Shown here: piece by piece, positions 8,410 to 17,464 of the stretch
How the letters are laid out: each line of letters begins with the position of its first letter
Position numbering within the stretch: the first letter of the stretch is position 1
Assembly (NCBI GenBank): GCA_039888615.1
Contig: JBDQQS010000004.1
DNA: 64,000 bases
DNA from: Flavimaribacter sp039888615
Lineage (GTDB): Bacteria; Pseudomonadota; Alphaproteobacteria; Rhizobiales; Rhizobiaceae
Reading direction: 5' to 3' (one strand)
Made by a program: the position numbers and the translations under genes
The notes under the pieces: generated by a model
Told to the model about the DNA's origin: nothing
Seen by the model: the letters and a program-made list of their open reading frames with translations, nothing else
The model's database searches: none

Positions 8410-9153
8410 TTATGGTTGCTCTTCGAGCACACGCGCTGATCCGTCGCCGTCACTGCCTCCCAGATAGGCCTCGGTCAACGCCGTGTCTGTTGCGAGGGCC
8501 TCCGCCCGGTCCTCAAGTACTTTCCTGCCAAGCTCCAGGACATATCCGCGCGATGCGATGTCCAGCGCCATGCTCGTGTTCTGTTCGACGAGCAGTATGG
8601 CGATGCCGCCCTTGTTGAGTTCACCCAGAAGATTGAACAGCCGATCGACGTAGAGCGGCGACAGGCCGAGAGAGGGCTCGTCAAGCATGATCAGCCTTGG
8701 TCTGCCCACCAGCGCGCGTCCGATGGCGAGCATCTGCTGCTCGCCGCCTGAAAGCGTCTTTGCGCTCATGTGGCGTCTTTCGGCGAGATTTGGAAACCGG
8801 TCGTAGATTTCTGTCAGATCCTTCTCGACGCCGTCGTCCCGACGCAGGTACGCGCCCATCAGCAGGTTTTCATGCACGGTCATCGACACGAAAATCTGAC
8901 GGCCTTCCGGAACAAGAACCATCCCGGCTTTCACCCTTGCCGCCGGTGATTTCGTGGTCATGTCCTTGCCGTCGAACACGATACGGCCGCCGCTTGTCGC
9001 CACCGCGCCCTGCAGGGCCCTTAAAAGCGACGTCTTGCCGGCGCCGTTGGAGCCGAGAACGGTGACGACCTCGCCATCGCCAACCGTCATGTCGAGCGAC
9101 TGGACAGCTCGCGTCCTTCCGTAGGTCACGTTGAGGGTTTCGACCTCAAGCAT
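8410..9153 (-). CDS. livF: Liv-type ABC transporter ATP-binding protein LivF
   Basis: 247-residue ATPase with Walker A GSNGAGKTS, signature LSGGEQQML, Walker B RLIMLDEPS and the LivF-typical VPEGRQIFVSMTVHENLLMGA. The start at 9153 is chosen because GGAGG lies five bases upstream; a start six codons earlier lacks this. The gene overlaps the end of livG by eight bases, indicating translational coupling. It powers uptake with LivG, LivH and LivM. Confidence 0.9.
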   Translation of the reverse strand: MLEVETLNVTYGRTRAVQSLDMTVGDGEVVTVLGSNGAGKTSLLRALQGAVATSGGRIVFDGKDMTTKSPAARVKAGMVLVPEGRQIFVSMTVHENLLMGAYLRRDDGVEKDLTEIYDRFPNLAERRHMSAKTLSGGEQQMLAIGRALVGRPRLIMLDEPSLGLSPLYVDRLFNLLGELNKGGIAILLVEQNTSMALDIASRGYVLELGRKVLEDRAEALATDTALTEAYLGGSDGDGSARVLEEQP

Positions 9154-9940
9154 GTTCACCTCCGGCGACAACGTGATCCTTCACGTGACGCGAACCCAGA
9201 TAGGCTTCCAGCACTTGCGGATCGTCCTGAACGTGTCTTGTGGAGCCCTCGTAGATCTTGCTGCCGAAATTGAGGACCACCGCATCCTCGCAGAGGCTTC
9301 GCACCAGTCCCATGTCGTGCTCCACGATCAGAATCGTCGTGCCTGTCTCCGAGATGGCGATGAGAAAATCCCGCAAGCTTGCCGTTTCGGCAGGGTTCAG
9401 GCCGGCGGCGGGCTCGTCGAGCATCAGCAACTTCGGCTTCGCCGCCAACGCGCGGACAACCTCGATCTTCTTGCGGATTCCGTAAGGCAATGTCGCGACA
9501 ACGTCGCCTGGAAAGGTTCCGAGCCCCATGCGGGCGAGCAGATCCTTTGCCTCGCGGCGCGATCGTGACCGGCCCAACAGCGGAAGCGCCATGTCGGCCA
9601 GACGCGTCGCGTTCGATTGCTGGCCAAGCATGATGTTCTCGACCACCGACAGGTGCGGCATCAGCCGAATGTTCTGGAAACTTCTGGCGAGGCCGAGGCC
9701 AATCCGCTTGCGCGATGGAACAGTCGTAATATCCGCGCCATCGAAGCTGATGGAACCGCTGTCAGGCGTATAAACCCCGGAAATGAGATTGAAGATCGTT
9801 GTCTTTCCGGCTCCGTTCGGCCCGATCAACGCAATCCTGGAGCCCCGTTCGACGTCGAAACTGACATCGGAAATCACCTGCAGTCCGCCGAAGCTTTTGT
9901 TCACGGCCTTTACGGAGAGCAGGGGAAGCGCCGCGTTCAT
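9146..9940 (-). CDS. livG: Liv-type ABC transporter ATP-binding protein LivG
   Basis: 264-residue ATPase with Walker A GPNGAGKTT and the LivG-typical LARSFQNIRLMPHLSVVENIMLG. Walker B is KLLMLDEPAAGLNPAE and the C-terminal segment is IEHDMGLV-like. It overlaps livM by four bases (ATGA) upstream and livF by eight downstream. One of the two nucleotide-binding subunits of the transporter. Confidence 0.9.
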   Translation of the reverse strand: MNAALPLLSVKAVNKSFGGLQVISDVSFDVERGSRIALIGPNGAGKTTIFNLISGVYTPDSGSISFDGADITTVPSRKRIGLGLARSFQNIRLMPHLSVVENIMLGQQSNATRLADMALPLLGRSRSRREAKDLLARMGLGTFPGDVVATLPYGIRKKIEVVRALAAKPKLLMLDEPAAGLNPAETASLRDFLIAISETGTTILIVEHDMGLVRSLCEDAVVLNFGSKIYEGSTRHVQDDPQVLEAYLGSRHVKDHVVAGGEHA

Positions 9941-10866
9941 TCCAGCACCTCTCCGCCAGCGGCGCGTGCGCCCGGTCTGCGCAGCCGCAGATGTGCGAGC
10001 ATCGGTCTGGTGATAAGGCCTTCAGGGCGAAACACCATCATCAGAACCGTCAGGAAGCCCAGGATGACAAAGCGCCAGGATTCGTCAGGTGGGGCGACAT
10101 TTTCAGCATTGCCGAACAGGCTGACGAGGAAGGTTTTTGTGGCCGGCAGCAGGTCCCGCAATACCTCTGGAAACAGCGTGAAGAAGGTGGCGCCGGCAAG
10201 TGGGCCCCAGGCGGTCTGGGTGCCTCCGAGCAGCACGTAAAGCAGCACGTAGATAGAGAGAATGGCGTTGAAGCCCTGGACTTCCACGAAGGTGAACGTA
10301 TGCGCGTAGAGACCGCCGGACAGACCCGCCAGGGCCGCGCCCATCGAAAAGGCGATGACCTTCACCTTGCGGACCGGCACCCCCATCAGGTCGGAGACTT
10401 CCTCATCGTCGTGGATCGCGCGCATGTTCAGGCCGAAGCGCGTCGACATGATGTAGAACACGATCAGAATGACGAACGCGGCGATAATGACCGGTACGTA
10501 CCATTCGACATATCCGGGAACGGAAATGCCCATCGCGCCCCCGAAGGTTTCCGAATTCAGCAAGGCTCCGGCGATCACCTCGGCGAAGGCGAACGTGGCC
10601 AGCACGAGATAGACCCCTCGGGTTCTCAGAATCGGCAATGCGATCGCGAAACCGAATACACCCGAGAGCAGAAGTCCGGTCAGCAGCGTCAGAAAGACGG
10701 GAAAACCGTAGGTGGCGGACAGATAGGCGGCGGCATAGGCGCCAACGGCCTGGAAGCCCGCGCCGCCGAGATTGAGCTGACCGGTGGCGACAGAAAGATA
10801 AATACCGTAAGCGAAGATTATGTTTATGGCGAGAATCGCCAGGATTCCCGACATGTAGCCGCTCAT
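9937..10866 (-). CDS. livM: Liv-type ABC transporter permease LivM
   Basis: 309-residue polytopic membrane protein of the branched-chain permease family. It has the conserved GQLNLGGAGFQAVGAYAAA near residue 30 and RAIHDDEEVSDLMGVPVRKVK in the cytoplasmic loop that contacts the ATPase. It starts two bases after livH stops and ends overlapping livG. Confidence 0.9.
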   Translation of the reverse strand: MSGYMSGILAILAINIIFAYGIYLSVATGQLNLGGAGFQAVGAYAAAYLSATYGFPVFLTLLTGLLLSGVFGFAIALPILRTRGVYLVLATFAFAEVIAGALLNSETFGGAMGISVPGYVEWYVPVIIAAFVILIVFYIMSTRFGLNMRAIHDDEEVSDLMGVPVRKVKVIAFSMGAALAGLSGGLYAHTFTFVEVQGFNAILSIYVLLYVLLGGTQTAWGPLAGATFFTLFPEVLRDLLPATKTFLVSLFGNAENVAPPDESWRFVILGFLTVLMMVFRPEGLITRPMLAHLRLRRPGARAAGGEVLE

Positions 10867-10867
10867 G

Positions 10868-11785
10868 TCAGAGTTTCCCCTTGCCGATGGCGTTGTGGCC
10901 GAGCAGCCCGCTCGGATAGGCGATCAGTGTGAGCAGTAATGCGCCCCAGACCACCACCTGAACCGTGTCCGCGCCAAAAAAGTGGACGGTCATCAGCTCG
11001 AGAACGCCGACAATCAGTCCTCCGATCACGGCGCCCCAGATCGAACCGAGGCCGCCGATCACCATTCCCGCAATCGCCTTCGTGCCGATATCCTCGCCCA
11101 TCAGCGGCGAGACCTCACCGTAGTTGACCGCGAAAAGGGCCCCCGCCAGGCCGCAGAGAAGTCCGGTCAGCATGAAAACCACCGGGACGACGCGTTTGGT
11201 GTCCACGCCTAGTATGTTGGCCGCATCGGGGTTTTCGGCGATCGCTCTCAGTCCGCGACCGATCCGCGTGCGTCGGATGAGCATCGTCAGGAAGATCACG
11301 ATCAGAACGGTAACGAACAGGCTGATCAACTGCGGAACGCGAATGAACAGACCGCCGATGTTTAGCGTGAGATCGGCGTCCGGCCCGACGAAGCGTCGTT
11401 CCTCGGTTCCATATCCGATCCGGACCAGGTTTTCGAGGATGAGCAGAAATCCAAGCGAACTCACCAGCGGAATGGCGTGTTCGGTGGAGTCGCCGTAACG
11501 CGTCTTCAGATATCGAAAGGTGAACCGCTCAACCAGCAGCGAGGCCAGAATGGCGAGCACTACTCCCACCGCGAGGGCGAGTGGCCACGGCATCGGTCCG
11601 GACAACCCGAACGGCAGACCGTAATAGGACAGCGCCCAACCCATCATGCCGGCAAGCATGAACAGCGTCGGTATCGTGAAATTGAGGAAGTTGAGAATTC
11701 CGATCGTCAAGGTAAAGGCGACAGCCACCGTGACGTACACGCTGCCGAGCATGATGCTGTTTACAAGTTGCTGAGCCAGAAGCAT
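10868..11785 (-). CDS. livH: Liv-type ABC transporter permease LivH
   Basis: About 305-residue permease, first gene of the liv operon. It has the family N-terminus QQLVNSIMLGSVYVTVAVAF, the loop RAIAENPDAANILGVDTKR, and GMVIGGLGSIWGAVIGG near the C-terminus. I prefer ATG 11785 over the ATG at 11794 because GAGGG is better spaced from it. Transcription is divergent from the monooxygenase gene, with an operator-like TTTGTACACAAA about 30 bp upstream. Confidence 0.88.
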   Translation of the reverse strand: MLLAQQLVNSIMLGSVYVTVAVAFTLTIGILNFLNFTIPTLFMLAGMMGWALSYYGLPFGLSGPMPWPLALAVGVVLAILASLLVERFTFRYLKTRYGDSTEHAIPLVSSLGFLLILENLVRIGYGTEERRFVGPDADLTLNIGGLFIRVPQLISLFVTVLIVIFLTMLIRRTRIGRGLRAIAENPDAANILGVDTKRVVPVVFMLTGLLCGLAGALFAVNYGEVSPLMGEDIGTKAIAGMVIGGLGSIWGAVIGGLIVGVLELMTVHFFGADTVQVVVWGALLLTLIAYPSGLLGHNAIGKGKL

Positions 11786-11814
11786 CAGCCACATCCCTCG
11801 ACGATCGAGTGATG

Positions 11815-11826
11815 TTTGTACACAAA
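11815..11826. promoter_or_regulatory. GntR/FCD-type operator, site 1
   Basis: TTTGTACACAAA is a near-perfect palindrome matching the TTGTnnACAA sites of FadR/VanR-class GntR proteins. It lies directly before livH. A second copy (12049-12060) is at the other end of the same intergenic region, and a FCD-type GntR gene is encoded at 15017-15727. Confidence 0.6.
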
Positions 11827-12048
11827 TATCGCAGTTTCTTCGCCTGGCGCAAAGGAAAAACGGACAAGCCGCATGTTCCCGACTTCAGATCTGCGAATCC
11901 GTGGAGAGCACGTCAAATTCCCAGAATAAACGGACATTCTCTTCTGCCGAACCGGTTTCTCGCGTTTCCGGGCCATCCTGACCGACGGTCAAAACACCCT
12001 TAATTTGATATGCATTTCAAAAAATCAGGAGTTGATTTGTCCTGACCT

Positions 12049-12060
12049 TTTGTACACAAT
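12049..12060. promoter_or_regulatory. GntR/FCD-type operator, site 2
   Basis: TTTGTACACAAT, sharing an 11-base identical core with the site at 11815, sits about 49 bp before the monooxygenase start. Two matching sites 234 bp apart would allow one regulator to control both divergent operons, possibly through looping. The DNA between them (about 11827-12048) contains no gene I can support. Confidence 0.6.
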
Positions 12061-12108
12061 GCTGGCCATCCCAAGGGTTGTCAAGTGCATATGCGGAGGC
12101 AGGTGGAA

Positions 12109-13311
12109 ATGTCGGACAGTGCGGAACGGGTCTTGATTGTGGGCGCAGGTCCGGTCGGTCTGGTGACTGCGGCCTGTCTCGGCGAAGCAGGCATTCCCGT
12201 CACCGTTATCGATGCCCACGAAGCGCTGCCGAAGGATCTGCGCGCGTCAACTTTCCATCCTCCGACCCTCGACATGCTCGACAGGTTCGGCATTTCCGAC
12301 AAGCTCATAGCGCGCGGCCTGATCTGCCCGAAATGGCAGTTTCGGGATCGCACAGAGGGCGTCGTGGCCGAATTCGACCTTGGGCTCCTGAAGGATGAGA
12401 CAAACCATCCTTATCGGCTGCAATGCGAGCAGTGGAAGTTGTCCGAGCACCTGCGCGAATTGATCGAACAATCCGATTTGATCGAACTGCTCTACGGACT
12501 GGAAGGCCAGTCTGTGACGCAAACCGATGACGGTGTTGCCCTAACTGTGGGTTATCCTGACGGCTCTATTGGGGAGATGCGCGCGCGTTATCTGGTCGCC
12601 GCCGACGGCGCCCGCAGCAACATCCGCAAGTCGCTCGACATCGAATTCGAAGGTTTGACCATTCCGGAGATCTTCCTCTCGATGTCGACGGAATTCGACT
12701 TCGCCGAGGCAATCCCGGATCTGGCGCCCATTGCCTATCTGACGGATCCGGACGAATGGGCGGTGCTTCTGCGGACGCCTTCGCTGTGGAGAGTCCTTTT
12801 GCCGACGGATCCGAATCTCACGGACGAAGAGATCAAGGCGCCCGAGACCATGGAGACGCGCCTTCAGAAACTCTGTCCGAAATCCGGCAGCTACGACGTC
12901 GTCCACTCGACCGCTTACCGGGTGCATCAGCGCGTTGCAAAATCCTATGTTCAGGGCCGGATTTTTCTGACCGGCGACGCTGCGCACCTCAACAATCCGC
13001 TGGGCGGCATGGGCATGAACGGCGGCATTCATGACGCCGTCAATCTGACCGAAAAACTGGTTCTCGTGTGGCGCGGCGCTCCATTGGAAAGCATCGGTCG
13101 TTATGAACGGCAGCGCCGCAAGGTGGCGATAGACACGGTGCAGTCCCAGTCGCTGCGCAACCGGCAGATCATGGCTGAAAACGACCCCGAGGCGCGCCGG
13201 ACGTACCATGACGATTTGCGGGCGATAGCCGCCGATCCGGTGAGGCACAAGGATTACCTTATGCGATCGTCGATGCTCCAGTCGCTGCGTGATCTCGAAA
13301 AAGTCGCATAG
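12109..13311 (+). CDS. FAD-dependent aromatic/heterocycle monooxygenase (class A)
   Basis: 400-residue flavoprotein of the p-hydroxybenzoate hydroxylase fold. The N-terminal dinucleotide-binding motif is VGAGPVGLVTAACLGEAG, with an acidic residue at the end of strand 2 (VIDAH). A DGARS motif occurs mid-chain, and GDAAHLNNPLGGMGMNGG is the second FAD motif. These enzymes hydroxylate aromatic or N-heterocyclic rings using NAD(P)H and O2. The start at 12109 has GGAGG/AGGTGG upstream; a GTG at 12085 is possible. It heads a rightward operon (monooxygenase, racemase-fold protein, PuuE-like, GntR, SDR, MBL hydrolase) with gaps of 2-24 bp. Confidence 0.85.
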   Translation: MSDSAERVLIVGAGPVGLVTAACLGEAGIPVTVIDAHEALPKDLRASTFHPPTLDMLDRFGISDKLIARGLICPKWQFRDRTEGVVAEFDLGLLKDETNHPYRLQCEQWKLSEHLRELIEQSDLIELLYGLEGQSVTQTDDGVALTVGYPDGSIGEMRARYLVAADGARSNIRKSLDIEFEGLTIPEIFLSMSTEFDFAEAIPDLAPIAYLTDPDEWAVLLRTPSLWRVLLPTDPNLTDEEIKAPETMETRLQKLCPKSGSYDVVHSTAYRVHQRVAKSYVQGRIFLTGDAAHLNNPLGGMGMNGGIHDAVNLTEKLVLVWRGAPLESIGRYERQRRKVAIDTVQSQSLRNRQIMAENDPEARRTYHDDLRAIAADPVRHKDYLMRSSMLQSLRDLEKVA

Positions 13312-13335
13312 TTTCTACCACCAAGGACAACGATC

Positions 13336-14082
13336 ATGACTGACAGTCTCGGCTACCGAATGAAATTCGGCGTAATCGCCCCATCGACCAACACGTCCGT
13401 CCAACCCGAATTCGACGATATGCGCCCGGTCGGTGTGACCAACCACTTTTCGCGCATCATCATACCGGATGACCCGGTCCATTCGGACGAGGATTTCAAT
13501 GAGCTTGTGATGCGCATTCGCGCTGAGACGATGAACGCCATCGATGCGGTCAAGACCTGTTCGCCCGGCGCAATGATAATGGGCATGTCCGCGGAAACGT
13601 TCTGGGACGGCAAGGAACGCGCCGACACGCTGAAGGCTCAAGTCGAGGAGCGGGCGGGTATGCCGGTCGCCATGGGCTCAGACGCCTGCCAGGCCGCCCT
13701 GTCGAAGATGGGCGACGTCAAGCGGATAGCGGTCATCACGCCCTATATGCCGATCGGCGATGAACAGGTTCGCAAGTTCTTCACCGACTGCGGCTACGAA
13801 GTCCTGACCGTGAAGGGTTTGAAATGCAAGAGCCCGATGCTGATCGCCCATGAAAGCGAACAGACGTTGCGTGACGCCATCATCGAGGTCAACGATCCTT
13901 CCGTCGAGGCCATCGTCCAGGCCGGAACCAATCTCGCGATGGCGCGTGTCGGAGCAATTGCGGAGTTCTGGCTTGACAAGCCGGTCATCGCGATCAACAC
14001 GGCGACCTACTGGCATGCGCTGCGAATGAACGGCATCGAAGACAAGATTCAGGGCTTCGGGTCGCTGCTGACCCATCACTGA
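13336..14082 (+). CDS. Asp/Glu racemase-fold (maleate isomerase/arylmalonate decarboxylase-like) protein lacking both usual cysteines
   Basis: 248 residues. The N-terminal MKFGVIAPSTNTSVQPEF, the mid-section IAVITPYMPIGDEQVRKFF and the C-terminal GFGSLL place it in the maleate isomerase/arylmalonate decarboxylase branch. The two catalytic cysteines expected in isomerases (YACTxG and xxCTxxxT contexts) are replaced: the first aligns with Ser85 in GMSAETF and the second with Gly197 in VQAGTNLAM. The related protein at 18455 keeps both. So this is either a lyase/isomerase with different chemistry or a non-catalytic relative. It sits second in the operon, 24 bp after the monooxygenase. Confidence 0.75.
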   Translation: MTDSLGYRMKFGVIAPSTNTSVQPEFDDMRPVGVTNHFSRIIIPDDPVHSDEDFNELVMRIRAETMNAIDAVKTCSPGAMIMGMSAETFWDGKERADTLKAQVEERAGMPVAMGSDACQAALSKMGDVKRIAVITPYMPIGDEQVRKFFTDCGYEVLTVKGLKCKSPMLIAHESEQTLRDAIIEVNDPSVEAIVQAGTNLAMARVGAIAEFWLDKPVIAINTATYWHALRMNGIEDKIQGFGSLLTHH

Positions 14083-14102
14083 AGACGGAGCGCGAGTTCG
14101 CC

Positions 14103-15014
14103 ATGCACTACGATTATGTGCCGATATCAAAACGCAAGCCTCTACGCTGGCCGAACGACCAGCGTCTGGCGATTTTTCTGACCATCAATTTCGAGTACTG
14201 GGATCCGGTGCAGCAGTCCGACAAGCCCTATTACCCGGGCGGGCCGGGTATCGTCGGCGGCAATCTGCCCGGCAATGTCTACGACAATCCGAATTTCACG
14301 TGGCGCGAATACGGGCAGCGGGTCGGCGTCTGGCGGATGTTCGACGTATTCGACGCCGAAGGCGTCACAGCCAGTTGCACAATGAACGCGAAAATGGCGC
14401 TCAAGCGCCGCGAAGTCATTGACGCGGCGCTGGAGCGGGATTGGGAAATCGTCGCCCACAATTATGTGCAGGATGAACTGTTGACGGACTACATGTTCGA
14501 CGAGGCCGCTGAACGGGATGTCATCCGTCGCACGCTGGACGTTTACGAACAGGCGGTCGGCAAGAAGGCCAGGGGCTGGTTGTCGAGTTCGCTGCGCTCC
14601 ACGCTCAATACGATCGACATACTGGCTGAAGAGAAGCTGCTTTTCATCACTGACCTTCTCAATGACGATCAGCCGTACCTGGTGGAGACCCGGTCGGGAA
14701 GCCCGATGGTGTCGATCTCCTATACATCCGAAGTCAATGATTTCAGTTTCCTTCGTCAGGGTTTGACGGTGGATACCGGCTTCCAGATGTTCAAGGAACA
14801 GTTCGACTGGCTTTATGCGGAAAGCGAGACGAGCGGGAGGTTCATGAATATCGGCCTGCACCCGCATGTCATCGGTCAACCGTTCCGAATTCGCGCCCTG
14901 CGGGATTTTATTCGCTACGCCAAGCAGTTCGATGGCGTCTGGTTTGCCAAACGGGAGGACATCGCTACATGGTATCTCGACCATCATCAGGAACACATCC
15001 CCCCGAAAGGTTGA
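14103..15014 (+). CDS. PuuE-like polysaccharide-deacetylase-fold protein
   Basis: 303 residues of the NodB/polysaccharide deacetylase fold in its cytoplasmic PuuE-type branch, which includes allantoinase-like enzymes acting on small cyclic amides. Visible features are WPNDQRLAIFLTINFEYWD near residue 20, VGVWRMFDVFDAEGVTASC, and EIVAHNYVQDELL around 115. Extracellular deacetylases carry an HxxxH zinc pair; here the motif reads HNYVQD, so metal binding is altered. GLHPHVIGQPFRI near the C-terminus is typical. A role in opening or deformylating a ring-derived amide is an inference from context. Confidence 0.75.
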   Translation: MHYDYVPISKRKPLRWPNDQRLAIFLTINFEYWDPVQQSDKPYYPGGPGIVGGNLPGNVYDNPNFTWREYGQRVGVWRMFDVFDAEGVTASCTMNAKMALKRREVIDAALERDWEIVAHNYVQDELLTDYMFDEAAERDVIRRTLDVYEQAVGKKARGWLSSSLRSTLNTIDILAEEKLLFITDLLNDDQPYLVETRSGSPMVSISYTSEVNDFSFLRQGLTVDTGFQMFKEQFDWLYAESETSGRFMNIGLHPHVIGQPFRIRALRDFIRYAKQFDGVWFAKREDIATWYLDHHQEHIPPKG

Positions 15015-15016
15015 GC

Positions 15017-15727
15017 ATGTTCAGTGGAAATGGCCGTTCCGCCGAGGCCGACATTCTGGCAGGTGAACTCCAGCTCGAGGAGATCGAGAAGCCGGCGGAG
15101 CGGGCATACCAGGGAATACGCCACGCGATCCTGAGCGGCGCCCTGCCTGGCGGATCGCACCTTCCGGAGGAAGCGCTTGCCCAGATGACAGGGACCAGCC
15201 GAACGCCGGTCCGCGAAGCGCTGCGCCGTCTCGTGGCCGAGGGTCTGGCCCGCGCCGACAACAGGCACCGTTATGTCGCCGACTTCTCCTACCAGGAACT
15301 GAAGATCGTCTTCAATATCAGGGCCCGGCTTGAAAGTTACGCCTCACGCGTCGCCGCCGACCTGATCACGGAGTCCGAGATCGCCGAACTGGAGCGCATC
15401 GTCGATCAGATTGACGAAATCGGAGACACGGATGATCCCGCTCAGGTTCGGCTGTTCGCCAACCTGAACACACGCTTTCACACGACAATCGTCGGAGCAA
15501 CCCGGTCGATACAGATGCAGTCGTTGAGCGCTCAGGCGGTTTCGCTGCCGCTTGAATTGATCAAACAATTCGTCTGGGAGCAGCGGGTCAACATCGCGCG
15601 CTCCAACAACCAGCACCGCGACATTGTCGCAGCCCTGAGGGCGCGCGATCCGGAGTGGGCCGAAACCGCGATGTCCGGACACATCCTTTCCACGCGTCCA
15701 CGTCGCAAGGCGATGTCGCTGAGTTAA
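15017..15727 (+). CDS. GntR-family regulator with FCD domain
   Basis: 236-residue repressor-type protein. The N-terminal winged helix contains YQGIRHAILSGALPGG and the recognition helix TSRTPVREALRRLVAEGL. The C-terminal all-helical FCD domain (about 90-225) would bind an organic acid. It lies inside the operon that begins at 12109, two bases after the PuuE-like stop. It is the best candidate to bind the paired TTTGTACACAA sites upstream of livH and the monooxygenase, giving autoregulation. Confidence 0.88.
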   Translation: MFSGNGRSAEADILAGELQLEEIEKPAERAYQGIRHAILSGALPGGSHLPEEALAQMTGTSRTPVREALRRLVAEGLARADNRHRYVADFSYQELKIVFNIRARLESYASRVAADLITESEIAELERIVDQIDEIGDTDDPAQVRLFANLNTRFHTTIVGATRSIQMQSLSAQAVSLPLELIKQFVWEQRVNIARSNNQHRDIVAALRARDPEWAETAMSGHILSTRPRRKAMSLS

Positions 15728-15739
15728 ACGGAATCGCCA

Positions 15740-16567
15740 ATGAGCTATCGTCATCCTTCTCTCGACGGACGTGTTGTCATCATAACGGGGGGCTCTCGTG
15801 GGCTCGGGAAGGAGATGGCTCTGGAACTCTCGGAAGCCGGGGCGAACCTGGTCATCACGGGATCCGCCGGTTCTGTTGCGCTGGAGGAGACTGCGGCGCT
15901 CATGCCGACCGATCGCACTCTGGCTTTCGCTGCGGACGTTGCGGATCCGCAGGCTGCCGAAAGCGTCGCGGCCGCGACGCTTGCGCGTTTCGGGCGCGTT
16001 GACGTCCTGGTGAATAACGCCGGTCGCGGCATGCGCCTTGTCAGCGAGACATTCAACACGAAGCCGACCAAATTCTGGGAAGCCGATCCGCAATCCTGGA
16101 AGATGATCATCGATATCAATGTCAACGGAGCCTTCAACATGGCGCGCGCCGTTGCGCCCGCAATGATCGCGAATGGTTTCGGCAAGATCGTCAACGTCTC
16201 GACGTCCGACCAGACGATGGTCAGGCGAGGATACTCACCCTACGGACCTTCGAAAGCGGCGCTTGAGGCGGCCTCGCGGGTGTGGGCGCAAGACCTGGAA
16301 GGCACGGGCGTCGACGTCAATGTCTATCTGCCCGGCGGCGCGGCCGACACCGATTTGCTCCCCCCGGGACCTGCAAGGAAAGGCGCGGACGGCAACCTTC
16401 TTTCGCCGGCGATCATGCGCCGCGGGATTGGCTGGCTGTGTTCGGACGCGTCCAATGGCGTCTCCGGCGCACGGTTCATCGCCCGGCTGTGGGACGACGC
16501 CCTGGACGCAGAAACCGCGGCTGTGGCGGCGCGATCGCCACATGTCGAACGACCATCCATCATGTGA
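15740..16567 (+). CDS. Short-chain dehydrogenase/reductase
   Basis: 275-residue NAD(P)-dependent SDR. It has the cofactor loop TGGSRGLGKEMA (about 16-27), the NNAGRG motif near residue 92, and YGPSKAALEAA containing the catalytic Tyr-x3-Lys. A Ser precedes it in NVSTSDQ. The acidic end of beta-strand 2 is not obvious, so NADP is possible. It probably oxidises a hydroxyl product of the pathway. It follows the GntR gene by 12 bp and precedes the MBL hydrolase by 6. Confidence 0.85.
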   Translation: MSYRHPSLDGRVVIITGGSRGLGKEMALELSEAGANLVITGSAGSVALEETAALMPTDRTLAFAADVADPQAAESVAAATLARFGRVDVLVNNAGRGMRLVSETFNTKPTKFWEADPQSWKMIIDINVNGAFNMARAVAPAMIANGFGKIVNVSTSDQTMVRRGYSPYGPSKAALEAASRVWAQDLEGTGVDVNVYLPGGAADTDLLPPGPARKGADGNLLSPAIMRRGIGWLCSDASNGVSGARFIARLWDDALDAETAAVAARSPHVERPSIM

Positions 16568-16573
16568 GGTTTT

Positions 16574-17452
16574 ATGTTCAAGCTCGGCCCGGCCACCGTT
16601 AGCAAGATCGTCGACCTCGATCCCTTCGTTCTTGCATTCGATTTCCTCCTGCCTGGCCGGGATCCGGCGGAACTCGCCGGTGAATCCGCAGTACTCGCTC
16701 CCGATCACGTAAATTTCGGGACAGGCAGCATCCTGTTGAGCCTGCACAGCTTCGTGCTCAACATCAGTGGATTGACGGTGCTCATCGACACCTGTGTCGG
16801 CGAGCACAAACCGCGCTCGCGCCGACAAGACTGGGATCAAAGACACAACACCGGTTATTTGACGCGCCTGGCCGCGGCCGGATTGGCGCCCGAGGACATT
16901 GATATCGTGATGTGCACGCATCTGCATGCGGACCACGTCGGCTGGAACACCAAACTCGAGAACGACCGCTGGACGCCGACATTTCCCAACGCGCGCTATG
17001 TCATGGGCCGAGCTGAACTGGATCATTGGAGTGATCTGGAAAGCCGTGAACCTGGCAAGCACAATCATGGTTGCTATGCGGACAGCGTCTTGCCGATTGT
17101 GGAAGCGGGCCTCGTCGAAGCGGTCGATGACGGTTTCGAACTGACGTCAGGTCTGGAAATCATCCCTCTCCACGGACATTCCCCGGGCCAGATCGGGTTG
17201 GACCTGAATTGCGGCGACGGAAGCCATGCGCTGTTCTGCGGCGATGCGTTTCATTCCCCGGTCCAGATATTCCGACCGCATTGGAGCAGCGCTTTCTGCC
17301 ACGACGCCGTACAGGCCGGCGAGCTTCGCCGCAGACTGGCGGAACGATGCGCTGGAGACGGCGCGATCCTCTTGCCCGCGCATTTGCGCGGCGGCCACGG
17401 CATGCGCGTTGAAGGAAACGATGTCAGCGGTTTCCGGCCGGTATTCGTGTGA
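16574..17452 (+). CDS. Metallo-beta-lactamase-fold hydrolase
   Basis: 292 residues. Zinc-binding motif THLHADHVGWN (HxHxDH, around 115), a later conserved His in PLHGHSPGQIG, and CGDAFHSP carrying the bridging Asp. This pattern is shared with AttM/N-acyl homoserine lactonase-like and other lactone or ester hydrolases. Here it could open a lactone intermediate of the catabolic route (inference). Last gene of the operon, ending 12 bp from the convergent regulator gene. Confidence 0.82.
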   Translation: MFKLGPATVSKIVDLDPFVLAFDFLLPGRDPAELAGESAVLAPDHVNFGTGSILLSLHSFVLNISGLTVLIDTCVGEHKPRSRRQDWDQRHNTGYLTRLAAAGLAPEDIDIVMCTHLHADHVGWNTKLENDRWTPTFPNARYVMGRAELDHWSDLESREPGKHNHGCYADSVLPIVEAGLVEAVDDGFELTSGLEIIPLHGHSPGQIGLDLNCGDGSHALFCGDAFHSPVQIFRPHWSSAFCHDAVQAGELRRRLAERCAGDGAILLPAHLRGGHGMRVEGNDVSGFRPVFV

Positions 17453-17464
17453 TCGCCGAAGCCG

